Shown here piece by piece: positions 1-7,593 of a stretch of 64,000 nucleotides of DNA (its first letter is position 1; each line of letters opens with the position of its first letter). The notes under the pieces were generated by a model. It was given only the letters and a program-made list of their open reading frames with translations, did not search any database and had not been told where the DNA came from. The position numbers and the translations under genes are program-made. Source of the stretch: an uncultured Christensenellaceae bacterium (GTDB lineage: Bacteria; Bacillota; Clostridia; Christensenellales; UBA3700); assembly GCA_944381365.1 (NCBI GenBank), contig CALWKW010000002.1, positions 1 through 64,000 of the forward strand, written 5' to 3'.

Positions 1-430
1 AACAATTGACTTTGCATTTAGTGTTTAATTTGTACACTTTGCTTTGCTTGAAATAGTTTTTTACAAATTTATTCTTTTCCAAATTCGTCTTTCACTACTT
101 CAACCTTCTGTTTAGTTTTTAAGGTGCTTCACTGTCCTCTTTCGCTGACAGCCTACATATCATACCACATCGATTTTATGTTGTCAACACTTTTTTGCAA
201 ATTTTTTTAAAACTTTTTTTAATATGTTTTTTTATTACTTTTTGCTATCCAAAATACCGCTATATATTGTGTTTTTAGCTCATTTATAATCATATTTTGA
301 ACATTTATAACCGTTTTGACAAAAATCAATGCGTTTTGTTATGTTTTCAAATTTAATATCTTTTGATTATAATAGACAATATCTTTCCTAAAATTTTTAT
401 TTTCTTTCAGACAAAATATGAGTCTTTTGC
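1..430. other. Gene-free left edge
   Basis: Apart from the leftward promoter and leader at 110-187, bases 188-430 are AT-rich and show no coding frame, clear terminator or repeat. They separate the end of mnmA from the leftward promoter. Confidence 0.5.
110..187 (-). promoter_or_regulatory. Strong sigma-A promoter and leader, possibly of an rRNA operon
   Basis: On the minus strand a -35 TTGACA (182-187) and a -10 TATGAT (159-164) are separated by exactly 17 bases. The transcript would run leftward out of the window. The leader has a short inverted repeat (GCTGTCAGC) and an AAAACTAAACAG stretch that resembles the boxA-like segment of Firmicute rRNA leaders. No coding frame follows inside the window. 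The promoter is seen directly; the rRNA assignment is an inference from leader style only, because the 16S sequence would lie outside the window. Confidence 0.5.
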
Positions 431-1504
431 CTACCATTTTTTGTCTATTACTCCTCCGCCGAGACACACTTCGCCCGAATAAACGACTGCATACTGACCT
501 TCGGCAATAGCTCTTTGAGCATTTTCAAAGTTTATCTCCAATCCACCGTCTTTGAGCTTTGCCACTGCTTTTTGCTCGGGCTGACGATGTCTTATTCTCA
601 CCGTACATTCAAATTCCTTTTGTTCGGGTGTCTTTGTGATAAAATTAAAAGAATCGCATTTTAAGTTTTTGTGATATATCATTGACTGATCGCCTTGAGA
701 TACATACAAAATATTTTTCTCCACATCTTTAGATACCACAAACCACGCTTCGCCGTTTCCGCCTCCGCCTATACCGAGCCCCTTTCTCTGACCTACCGTA
801 TAATAAAATACGCCGTTGTGTCTTCCCACTATCTTGCCGTCAAGAGTCTTGATATCGCCCTCTTTCATAGGAATATATTCGCTCAAAAATTTTCTAAAGT
901 TTCGCTCTCCGATAAAGCAAATTCCTGTCGAATCTTTTTTCTCCGCTGTGGACAGACCGTATTTGGAAGCAAGTTCTCTCACTTCGCTTTTGTCTAGATT
1001 TCCCACGGGGAAAATAACCTTGTCAAGCTGTTTTGATGAAAGTTGATTCAAAAAGTAAGTCTGGTCCTTGTTGCTGTCTTTTGCCTTAAGAAGATAATTC
1101 AATCCGTCTTTATCGTGCAAAACATTGCAATAATGACCTGTGGCTATATAGTCCGCTCCCATGGCAAGTGCTTGTTCGACAAAAGGTGCAAATTTTATTT
1201 CCTTATTGCAAAGCACATCGGGATTGGGAGTGCGGCCTTTTTTGTATTCTTCTACAAAGTGCTTAAAAACTCTGTCATAATACTGGTCGGCAAAATCTAC
1301 GCTGTAATACGGTATGCCGATATCGTTGCAGACTGCTCTCACATCATAAAAATCTTCGTCAGCAGTACAACAGCCGCCCTCGTCTTTTTCATGCCAATTT
1401 CGCATAAAAAGTCCGATGACTTCATAGCCTTGCTCTTTCAAAAGCAAAGCCGACAATGAGGAATCCACTCCTCCGCTCATACCTACGACTACTCTTTTTT
1501 TCAT
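431..1504 (-). CDS. mnmA: tRNA 2-thiouridylase MnmA
   Basis: 357 aa, the usual length for MnmA, the cytoplasmic ATP-dependent enzyme that puts the 2-thio group on U34 of tRNAs for Lys, Glu and Gln, with sulfur passed on from a cysteine desulfurase. The PP-loop SGGVDSS is at residues 10-16. The two catalytic cysteines are present: Cys99 in NPDVLCN and Cys196 in DSTGICFIGER. No sulfur-donor gene is adjacent. The ATG at 1504 has no Shine-Dalgarno sequence, but a TTGCAA / TAGAAT promoter with 17-base spacing ends seven bases before it, so the message may be leaderless. The reading frame is intact and the family assignment is secure. Confidence 0.95.
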   Translation of the reverse strand: MKKRVVVGMSGGVDSSLSALLLKEQGYEVIGLFMRNWHEKDEGGCCTADEDFYDVRAVCNDIGIPYYSVDFADQYYDRVFKHFVEEYKKGRTPNPDVLCNKEIKFAPFVEQALAMGADYIATGHYCNVLHDKDGLNYLLKAKDSNKDQTYFLNQLSSKQLDKVIFPVGNLDKSEVRELASKYGLSTAEKKDSTGICFIGERNFRKFLSEYIPMKEGDIKTLDGKIVGRHNGVFYYTVGQRKGLGIGGGGNGEAWFVVSKDVEKNILYVSQGDQSMIYHKNLKCDSFNFITKTPEQKEFECTVRIRHRQPEQKAVAKLKDGGLEINFENAQRAIAEGQYAVVYSGEVCLGGGVIDKKW

Positions 1505-1511
1505 AGTTTAT

Positions 1512-1540
1512 ATTCTATCATATCATTATTTATGTTGCAA
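1512..1540 (-). promoter_or_regulatory. mnmA promoter, apparently leaderless
   Basis: -35 TTGCAA (1535-1540), a 17-base spacer, and -10 TAGAAT (1512-1517). Only seven bases (1505-1511) separate the -10 from the mnmA ATG, so the transcript would begin at or next to the start codon. Confidence 0.5.
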
Positions 1541-1564
1541 GCATTCGCAAAGAGAATAAAAAGA

Positions 1565-1605
1565 CAAAAAGTCTTAATAGAATTTTTTAAATTAAGACTT
1601 TTATA
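1565..1605 (-). terminator. Terminator of the 1697-2239 gene
   Basis: AAGTCTTAAT and ATTAAGACTT form a ten-pair inverted repeat. On the minus strand it is followed by a U-rich run, downstream of the small membrane protein gene. Confidence 0.55.
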
Positions 1606-1696
1606 TCCATCAAATTATCTATATAAATTCGACTATAATATTTAAAAACAAAGTTTTATTTTATTAGATTATTTTATTATTTATCAATACTATTTA

Positions 1697-2239
1697 TTAT
1701 TCTTTGCTCTTTGTATTTTCCTGTTCTTTATTTAAATCTGTTTTATTTTTATCTTGATGTTTTATATCAGAAGGCTGACAATTATGATATTTTATATCGT
1801 ATTTACTCTGATGATATTCGATATTATCTTTGCTTTCGTGCACTTCATAATTATCTTCGCTCTCGTGATATCTTTCTGTTTCACTGTAATCGTCCCTTTC
1901 TTTTCGCATAAGCTCCAGCATTTTGGGATTGCAATTGACATGCACCAACATAGCGATTACAATTACCGCTACCAAAACTCCGAATACTATCATCAATACC
2001 TTTTTCATAAGCAAAGCCGACACAATAAAAGCAAGCAAGTCGCTGACCAACAACATATACCAGCCGCCTATCACAGCCATTACTTTTTTATGATATTTCT
2101 TTGCTCTTTCTGTCTTCGGCTCGTAGTGATAACCTGCAATCAAAATTCCGCCTTTGCCGCAAAGCATCAATATTCCTAATATATATAATATAGCAAATAT
2201 CGTGGATACCAAAACAATAGCAATAGTTTTCTCTTCCAT
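1697..2239 (-). CDS. Small three-TM membrane protein with repetitive tail
   Basis: 180 aa, function not recognised. Three hydrophobic segments lie at about residues 4-28, 54-75 and 78-100. After the third comes a hydrophilic C-terminal tail of about 75 residues. The tail holds degenerate units of 8-10 residues (YHESEDNYEV, HESKDNIE, YHQSKYDIK, YHNCQ) rich in His, Tyr, Asp and Glu. The ATG at 2239 has a GGAGA ribosome binding site. A terminator follows the gene at 1565-1605, so it is probably monocistronic. The His/Asp-rich tail could bind metal or be a partner-binding linker, but nothing shown here decides that. Confidence 0.7.
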   Translation of the reverse strand: MEEKTIAIVLVSTIFAILYILGILMLCGKGGILIAGYHYEPKTERAKKYHKKVMAVIGGWYMLLVSDLLAFIVSALLMKKVLMIVFGVLVAVIVIAMLVHVNCNPKMLELMRKERDDYSETERYHESEDNYEVHESKDNIEYHQSKYDIKYHNCQPSDIKHQDKNKTDLNKEQENTKSKE

Positions 2240-2403
2240 ATTTTTCTCCGATAAACAATACTAATTTTTTCGTTAATTAATTATATAGTAACATAATTTA
2301 TAATATAAATCAATATTTTATTTTTTATAGCTGTTTTGATTGATTTTATAATAAAGCTGTAATATAATTTTAAATAATATTTTAAAAACATATCGGAGGA
2401 AAT

Positions 2404-4215
2404 ATGCAAAACTATGATATAAATAAATACAGTGTAAGCAGTATTCTAAATTTGGTAAAAATGGGAGATATTGCCATTCCTGAAATACAAAGGCCGTTTG
2501 TTTGGAAAAATAAACAAGTAAGAGATTTAATTGATTCTCTTTATAGAGGCTATCCTGTAGGATATTTGATTACCACTCAAAATGCTCAAATGAAATTAAA
2601 AGACGGAACACTTTCCAAAGGCAAAAGAGTATTAATAGACGGACAACAAAGAGTTACAGCTCTAATGGCTGCTATTTTAGGAATGCCCGTGCTCGACTAT
2701 GAATATAAAGAAAGAAAAATAAAAATAGCCTTCAATCCTTTGGCTGATGAAGACGAAGATAAATTTGAAGTACAAGACAATTCGCATATAAAAAGCAAGA
2801 AATGGATTGAAGATATATCCGTTATACTTAGTCCCGACTTTGATATGTTTAACTTTGTTATGAAATATTGCGAAGACAATCCAGAAATTACTCCTAATAA
2901 AATGTCAAATATTATACAAAGTTTAAAGGATATTTTGAATAAAGATTTAGGTGTAATCGAACTATCTCCTACTTTAGATATTGATGTAGTAACAGAAATT
3001 TTTATTAGAATAAATTCTAAAGGAACAACATTAAGTCAAGCTGATTTTGCAATGTCAAAAATTGCTGCTGACGACAATTTTGGCGGAAATATGCTTAGAA
3101 AAGCTATCGACTATTTTTGTCATGTTGCAAAAGAACCTAGTTTTTTCAAAATTATTAAAACTAAGGATCAGGAATTTGTAAACTCTAAATATGTAAACAA
3201 AGTAGCTTGGTTGCAAAATAATTACGATGACATTTATGATCCAAGCTACGAAGACATGCTGAGAGTATCTTTCATTCACATGTTTTCGAGAGGTCGTTTA
3301 AGAGATTTAGTAAGCTTGTTATCAGGTCGTGATTTTGTTACAAAAGAATATAAAGAAGAAATAGCTGAAGACTCTTTTAAAAAGCTTGATGAAGGTATAA
3401 ATAATTTTATGAGTCAATACTATTTTGAACAATTCGTTCTTGCAATAAAAGATGCCGGTTTTATACATTCTTCTCTGTTAAACTCTCAGAATGCTCTAGA
3501 TTTTGCATATGTTGTTTATTTAAAATTAAAGCTAAGCAATGAAGTCCCTTCTACAGAAATAAAAAGAATTGTTGCAAAATGGTTTATTATGTCTATATTA
3601 ACTGGAAGATATTCAGCATCTCCAGAATCCGTTATGGATAAAGACATAAGAAACATAAATGAAAAAGGAGTAGTAAAATATTTAGAAGAAATTGAATCAT
3701 CTGATTTATCTGACACTTTCTGGAATGTAACATTGGTGCAAAAATTAGAATCTTCCGTTGTTATCGCTCCTGCTCTCTCTGTATTTAAGGCCTGTCAAGC
3801 AAGATCTGGAGATCATTCTCTGTTTAGCAAAGGACTTTATGTAAGGGATATGATAGCAAAAAGCGATGTCCATCATATATTTCCAAAAGCATACTTGAGA
3901 AAAATGGGTAATATCGATGATAAAACTATATATAATCAAATCGCAAACTACACTTATCTTGATACGCCTATAAATATAGCAATCGGAGAAAAAGCTCCAA
4001 ATGATTATTTTTCAAATGCTATAGAAGAAATAAAAAAAGGCAATATAGTTTTCGGTAACAACTGGACTCTTGAAGAATTCTATAATAATTTAAAAGAAAA
4101 CTGCATACCTTTGGATATAATAAATTGGAATTATAATGATTATCAAGATAAATTTTTACCAGAACGCAGAAAATTAATTGCTCAAAAAATAAAAAATTAC
4201 TATTTAAGCTTTTGA
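2404..4215 (+). CDS. DUF262 protein with C-terminal HNH-like motif (GmrSD-related)
   Basis: 603 aa, cytoplasmic. The N-terminal DUF262 (GmrS-like) domain carries IPEIQRPFVW near residue 25 and the signature IDGQQR at about residues 77-82. The C-terminal part has VHHIFPKAYLRKMG at about residue 488, an HNH-like motif as in DUF1524/GmrD domains. In this superfamily the DGQQR domain hydrolyses nucleotides and the HNH part cuts DNA; GmrSD and BrxU are type IV restriction enzymes against modified phage DNA. That role here is an inference. A CGGAGGA ribosome binding site precedes the ATG. The gene stands alone, is richer in A+T than its neighbours, and ends 52 bases from the 3' end of tRNA-Arg(CCG), a common place for acquired DNA. 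No partner methylase or other defence gene is adjacent. Confidence 0.8.
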   Translation: MQNYDINKYSVSSILNLVKMGDIAIPEIQRPFVWKNKQVRDLIDSLYRGYPVGYLITTQNAQMKLKDGTLSKGKRVLIDGQQRVTALMAAILGMPVLDYEYKERKIKIAFNPLADEDEDKFEVQDNSHIKSKKWIEDISVILSPDFDMFNFVMKYCEDNPEITPNKMSNIIQSLKDILNKDLGVIELSPTLDIDVVTEIFIRINSKGTTLSQADFAMSKIAADDNFGGNMLRKAIDYFCHVAKEPSFFKIIKTKDQEFVNSKYVNKVAWLQNNYDDIYDPSYEDMLRVSFIHMFSRGRLRDLVSLLSGRDFVTKEYKEEIAEDSFKKLDEGINNFMSQYYFEQFVLAIKDAGFIHSSLLNSQNALDFAYVVYLKLKLSNEVPSTEIKRIVAKWFIMSILTGRYSASPESVMDKDIRNINEKGVVKYLEEIESSDLSDTFWNVTLVQKLESSVVIAPALSVFKACQARSGDHSLFSKGLYVRDMIAKSDVHHIFPKAYLRKMGNIDDKTIYNQIANYTYLDTPINIAIGEKAPNDYFSNAIEEIKKGNIVFGNNWTLEEFYNNLKENCIPLDIINWNYNDYQDKFLPERRKLIAQKIKNYYLSF

Positions 4216-4220
4216 TATAA

Positions 4221-4255
4221 AACAGGCAGTCAATACTATTGATTGCCTGTTTTTA
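4221..4255 (+). terminator. Terminator of the DUF262 gene
   Basis: AACAGGCA and TGCCTGTT arms with an inner TCAA/TTGA pairing, followed by TTTTT, six bases after the stop codon. Confidence 0.75.
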
Positions 4256-4266
4256 TATAAATATCT

Positions 4267-4342
4267 TGGTGCACCCAATGTGACTCGAACACATAACTTC
4301 ACCGTCGGAGGGTGATGCTTGATCCAATTAGGCTATGGGTGC
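4267..4342 (-). tRNA. tRNA-Arg (anticodon CCG)
   Basis: A full cloverleaf on the minus strand. Acceptor arms GCACCCA/TGGGTGC, anticodon stem TCACC/GGTGA with loop CTCCGAC giving anticodon CCG, T-loop TTCGAGT, and an encoded 3' CCA. It decodes CGG. Confidence 0.93.
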
Positions 4343-4360
4343 AAATTCAGTATTTACTCA

Positions 4361-4389
4361 ATTATCTTATATGCACGCAAAATTGTCAA
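4361..4389 (-). promoter_or_regulatory. Promoter of tRNA-Arg(CCG)
   Basis: TTGACA (4384-4389), 17 bases, then GATAAT (4361-4366), placed about 19 bases before the 5' end of the tRNA. Confidence 0.65.
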
Positions 4390-4512
4390 GAACTTGATTT
4401 GATGATTATATTCTAAAGATATTTTTATAAATTTATGATAAGATTTTGTCAAAAACCTACAAATTATGCAAATTCTATGATATAATATATCTACAAAACC
4501 TAAGGAGATTTT

Positions 4513-5196
4513 ATGGCAAAACTACCACAAGCCGACATAGACTTTGACGGCATAAGAATCGCCTGCGTAGGCGACAGTCTTACATACGGCACCACTCTTT
4601 TAAAAAGAAAAAGAGATTGTTATCCTTCAAGACTTCAAAGAATTTTGGCAGATGACTTCAATGTCCTCAATCTGGGATTTCCGGGGCACACCGTCAATCC
4701 CTATTGCGACAAGTATTGGGCAAAAGAAGATGTGGTAAATCTTTTAGAATCCTATGCCCCCGATTATATTGTCTTTATGCTCGGCACCAACGATTCTAGA
4801 GAACACAACTGGACAGACTCCAAAACTTTTGAAAAAGAATATCGCCGACTTCTCAACTTTTTCCAAAGTTTTTCGCATAAGCCTTGTATAATAGCTATGA
4901 CCTGTCCGCAAGTCTTTTGGGACAAAAAACTTCTTGATATCAACCTAGATATTCTTGAAGAAATCGTATCGATTCAAAAGAAAGTGTTGGGCGAACTAGA
5001 TATTCCGTATATCGACATACACGAACTTACAAAATCAAGAGAAGATTTGTATGCTCCCGACCTTGTACATTTCAATCCGAAAGGTGCAAAATTCATAGCT
5101 TTTAATGTGTATTACAAAATAATCGAAGATTTGAGAATAAAGCACAAAAAGCTAAAAGATAAGATGAAAAAGAAAAAAATAAACTGCGTTAAATAA
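4513..5196 (+). CDS. SGNH/GDSL-family hydrolase
   Basis: 227 aa, no signal peptide, so probably cytoplasmic. Block I VGDSLTYG has the nucleophile Ser22. Block II is the Gly in GFPGHT. Block III LGTNDS has Asn93. Block V DLVHF gives the Asp183/His186 pair. These complete the Ser-Gly-Asn-His set of SGNH esterases, which remove acyl groups from lipids, sugars or peptides; the substrate cannot be told from sequence. The last 18 residues are very Lys-rich. An AAGGAG site precedes the ATG. It is probably a single-gene unit between tRNA-Arg and the FMN riboswitch. Confidence 0.85.
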   Translation: MAKLPQADIDFDGIRIACVGDSLTYGTTLLKRKRDCYPSRLQRILADDFNVLNLGFPGHTVNPYCDKYWAKEDVVNLLESYAPDYIVFMLGTNDSREHNWTDSKTFEKEYRRLLNFFQSFSHKPCIIAMTCPQVFWDKKLLDINLDILEEIVSIQKKVLGELDIPYIDIHELTKSREDLYAPDLVHFNPKGAKFIAFNVYYKIIEDLRIKHKKLKDKMKKKKINCVK

Positions 5197-5254
5197 TTTG
5201 CTCTATTTTGTTGACTCCCACAAATGACGAGTGGTAGAATAGCTTTAAGCAAAA

Positions 5255-5385
5255 TACATCTTTGGGCAAGCGTAATGCTGACCGGTGGTAATGTCATCAT
5301 AGAATGAACGAGTCCAACAGCCCCAACAGCCGATACGGTGAGATTCCGTAACCGCCTGTAAAGTCAGACTGGGAAAGAGTGTAAT
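5255..5385 (+). promoter_or_regulatory. FMN riboswitch (RFN element)
   Basis: The conserved RFN core is recognisable: TCTTTGGGCAAG, then ACCGGTGGTAAT, then ACGGTGAGATTCCGTAACC, CCTGTAAAGTCAGACTGGG and AAAG. The closing helix P1 pairs TACA and CTTT (5255-5263) with AAAG and TGTA (5374-5383). RFN elements bind flavin mononucleotide and switch off riboflavin synthesis or uptake genes. Here the aptamer is followed 50 bases on by an intrinsic terminator, which suggests control by premature termination. The next gene is a riboflavin-type ECF transporter subunit, as expected. Confidence 0.88.
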
Positions 5386-5433
5386 ATTTGTAGCCAAAAA
5401 AGCACGGGGTAATACTTTTGCGACTGCAATTAT

Positions 5434-5466
5434 ACTTCTTCCCTTTTCAAGGAAGAAGTTTTTTTA
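5434..5466 (+). terminator. Riboswitch-controlled terminator
   Basis: ACTTCTTCC (5434-5442) and GGAAGAAGT (5451-5459) form a perfect nine-pair hairpin followed by six or more T. It lies between the FMN aptamer and the ECF gene and is the likely expression platform. Confidence 0.85.
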
Positions 5467-5508
5467 TGCTCTTAATATTTTGCTAATAATATTTTATAGG
5501 AGCATTTT

Positions 5509-6168
5509 ATGACACAGCAAACAAGAAAAGTCGTATTTACGGCATTAATGGTAGCACTGACGATAGTCTTTACCCTCGCAAGTATAGCCCTCCCCGGCGG
5601 CGGATACTACAATTTCGGCGACATTGCGATATTTATATCTGCTATCGTATTAGGCCCTCTGTCAGGCATGCTGACGGGAGCACTGGGAGGAGCACTAGGC
5701 GATGTAATATTAGGATATTTTGCCTATGCACCTTTTACTCTAATAATTAAAGCCCTTGAAGGTTTGATAGCAGGACTTGTAGCAAAATATGCGGTAGTTT
5801 TTTGTCAAAAAATCAAGGCAAAAACTTCTCTCGAAGCATTATTTGCCACACTCGGAAACCTTCTTGGCGGACTTATCATGGCATTTGGATATTTTCTTGC
5901 AGAGGGACTTATTCTCGCCGAAGGAAAATGGAGCGGCGGCATAGTCAATTTGCCTTGGAATATTCTTCAGGGCACAATATCCGCAATTCTATCCATAATA
6001 CTTTTGTATGTGTTTAGATTAAAGAATGTTTTGACGAGATTATATCAAAATAGTGCAAAAATCTCTTCTCAAAAAACAGCTTCCGTCTCAAAAGACAACG
6101 AGGATAATACCCCGACAGACAACATAAATTCTGACGAAGAAAATTCAAACGAAGATAAAAAACTTTAG
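5509..6168 (+). CDS. ECF transporter S component, riboflavin type
   Basis: 219 aa, five to six membrane segments over residues 8-180. The motif FGDIAIFISAIVLGP followed by repeated small residues (GALGGALGDVILGY) is typical of the ECF riboflavin S-component family (PF07155). Such proteins bind a vitamin and work with a shared EcfA-EcfA'-EcfT energising module, which is not encoded here. The FMN riboswitch just upstream points to riboflavin as substrate. The last 40 residues are an acidic, Ser/Asn-rich cytoplasmic tail, longer than usual. AGGAG precedes the ATG. The kinase-like gene at 6204 starts 35 bases after the stop, so both are probably on one transcript. Confidence 0.85.
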   Translation: MTQQTRKVVFTALMVALTIVFTLASIALPGGGYYNFGDIAIFISAIVLGPLSGMLTGALGGALGDVILGYFAYAPFTLIIKALEGLIAGLVAKYAVVFCQKIKAKTSLEALFATLGNLLGGLIMAFGYFLAEGLILAEGKWSGGIVNLPWNILQGTISAILSIILLYVFRLKNVLTRLYQNSAKISSQKTASVSKDNEDNTPTDNINSDEENSNEDKKL

Positions 6169-6203
6169 ACACCGCATCTTTGGTATAAGATAAAAAGGAT
6201 ACT

Positions 6204-7031
6204 ATGAAAGACAGCAAAATTTTGACAATACAAGATTTTTCATCATACGGACAGTGCTCGATATCTGTGGCTTTGCCTGTGCTTTCCGCTATGGGAAACG
6301 AAACCGTGGCTCTGCCCGTAGCGGTGCTGTCTACTCATACAAGCGAATTCAAAGATTATGTCTATACAAATCTCAGCGACAAGCTGTATGACTCAATCCA
6401 ACACATAAAGAGTTATGGCGGAGAATTTGATTATATCTATGTAGGATATCTTGGAAAAACAAAGACAATATCTGTCGTGGAAAAAATCCTTGAAATGTAC
6501 CCTCACGCAAAATTTGTCATTGACCCCGCAATGGCAGAAAGCGGAGAACTTTATGACAAAATAGAAAACGACTATATCGAGCAAATCACAAAGTTATGTC
6601 AAAAAAGCTATCTTTGTCTACCCAATCTAAGCGAAGCATGCTTTATGGCAGGGTGCGAATACTCTCCTCTCCAAAACAAAAAACAGATCACAAAAATTTG
6701 TGATAAACTTTTTGAAAAAGGCATAAAACAATTTGCCATAACAGGAGTAAAACTCGATAATACTCTCAATGTAATATATGGCAATGAAAACAACATTACT
6801 ATACTTCCCGTAAAAGAAATAAAAGGAAAATATTACGGAGCGGGAGATGTTTTTTCCTCAGTAGTGGTCGGAAGTCTGGCTCAGGGACAAGATGTCTTAA
6901 AAAGTCTGTGCCTTGCCATAGATTTTACTCAAAAAGCGGTAGAAGAAACTTCAAAAGACAAAGCTCATTGGTATGGTCTTAAGTTTGAAAAAGTATTGCC
7001 TTGGCTTGTAGAAAACGCAATAAAAAAATAA
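6204..7031 (+). CDS. pdxK: Pyridoxal/pyridoxamine kinase-like protein
   Basis: 275 aa, ribokinase/PfkB superfamily, close to PdxK/PdxY, which phosphorylate vitamin B6 vitamers with ATP. Seen: IQDFSSYGQCSISVALPVLSAMG at the N terminus (substrate-binding start of the PdxK fold), IDPAMAESGELY in the middle, and GAGDVFSS with the catalytic base Asp215. An AAAGGAT site precedes the ATG. It lies 35 bases after the riboflavin-type ECF gene and ahead of a terminator, so the FMN riboswitch probably controls it too. That is odd for a B6 kinase: either B6 salvage follows flavin status (PLP synthesis by PdxH needs FMN) or the kinase acts on another substrate. Confidence 0.82.
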   Translation: MKDSKILTIQDFSSYGQCSISVALPVLSAMGNETVALPVAVLSTHTSEFKDYVYTNLSDKLYDSIQHIKSYGGEFDYIYVGYLGKTKTISVVEKILEMYPHAKFVIDPAMAESGELYDKIENDYIEQITKLCQKSYLCLPNLSEACFMAGCEYSPLQNKKQITKICDKLFEKGIKQFAITGVKLDNTLNVIYGNENNITILPVKEIKGKYYGAGDVFSSVVVGSLAQGQDVLKSLCLAIDFTQKAVEETSKDKAHWYGLKFEKVLPWLVENAIKK

Positions 7032-7054
7032 GCAAGATATTTAATATGTTTTAC

Positions 7055-7085
7055 AAAAAAGAGGTGCAAATTGCACCTCTTTTTA
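7055..7085. terminator. Bidirectional terminator after pdxK
   Basis: GAGGTGCAA/TTGCACCTC perfect palindrome flanked by an A-run and a T-run, between the converging kinase gene and the small protein gene at 7105. Confidence 0.85.
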
Positions 7086-7104
7086 TTTTTCAATAAAATG
7101 TATT

Positions 7105-7359
7105 CTATTTATTTTTGCTATCGTTTACTTTTTGCTCAAACCAATCCAATATCTCTTTAAAAGTCATATCGGCTATACCTATACTTCGTGGAGTAACCTC
7201 AACGATAGTGCCGTTTGGCTGCTCTACTTCTGAAATTACCGCATCGGCATATCCGAGCTTGTCAAGCGTAGCATAATTAAAAAACCAATATACCACGCAA
7301 ATAAGCACTAGTATTATGACAAGAAAAATCAGAACAGAACAAATAAAAGCTTTTATCAT
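7105..7359 (-). CDS. Small membrane-anchored protein
   Basis: 84 aa, not recognised. Residues 4-29 form one hydrophobic segment, and the rest is a hydrophilic domain of about 55 residues containing SEVEQPNGTIVEVTPRSIG and a final amphipathic helix. A GGGAGAGG ribosome binding site precedes the ATG. It lies alone between the pdxK terminator and the tRNA-Val promoter. The good ribosome binding site and clean gene borders make it likely to be real. Confidence 0.6.
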   Translation of the reverse strand: MIKAFICSVLIFLVIILVLICVVYWFFNYATLDKLGYADAVISEVEQPNGTIVEVTPRSIGIADMTFKEILDWFEQKVNDSKNK

Positions 7360-7429
7360 ATAATCCTCTCCCTTTGATTATAGTTTATAAAAAAATTTTT
7401 ATACTGTCAATAAAAATCTTAAAAATCGT

Positions 7430-7458
7430 TTGACAAGCACATTCTATTGTGCTAAAAT
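7430..7458 (+). promoter_or_regulatory. Promoter of tRNA-Val
   Basis: TTGACA (7430-7435), 17 bases, TAAAAT (7453-7458), 19 bases before the tRNA. The spacer holds the short inverted repeat GCACA/TGTGC. Confidence 0.7.
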
Positions 7459-7477
7459 CATAAAGCAATTGAGATAT

Positions 7478-7553
7478 GGAAGCTTAGCTCAGCTGGGAGA
7501 GCATCTGCCTTACAAGCAGAGGGTCATAGGTTCGAGCCCTATAGTTTCCACCA
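7478..7553 (+). tRNA. tRNA-Val (anticodon TAC)
   Basis: Acceptor arms GGAAGCT/AGTTTCC, anticodon stem TCTGC/GCAGA with loop CTTACAA giving TAC, T-loop TTCGAGC, encoded CCA. It decodes GTA. Confidence 0.95.
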
Positions 7554-7556
7554 AAA

Positions 7557-7588
7557 GAAGACGACTTAAAAAGTCGTCTTCTTTATTT
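7557..7588. terminator. Terminator after tRNA-Val
   Basis: AGAAGACGACTT/AAGTCGTCTTCT, a 12-pair stem with a three-base loop and T-rich tail. It also serves the converging gene at 7594. Confidence 0.85.
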
Positions 7589-7593
7589 TAATT

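Noticed and set aside
2240..4342. Integrative element with att repeats around the DUF262 gene
   Set aside because: No copy of the tRNA 3' end (GGTGCACCCAATG) is found on the far side, and there is no integrase.
5255..5385. Cobalamin or THF riboswitch upstream of the ECF gene
   Set aside because: The 3' half at first resembled a cobalamin core, but the order GGGCAAG, ACCGGTGGTAAT, GGTGAGATTCCGTAACC and GTAAAGTCAGACTGGG is that of the FMN element, and P1 pairs accordingly.
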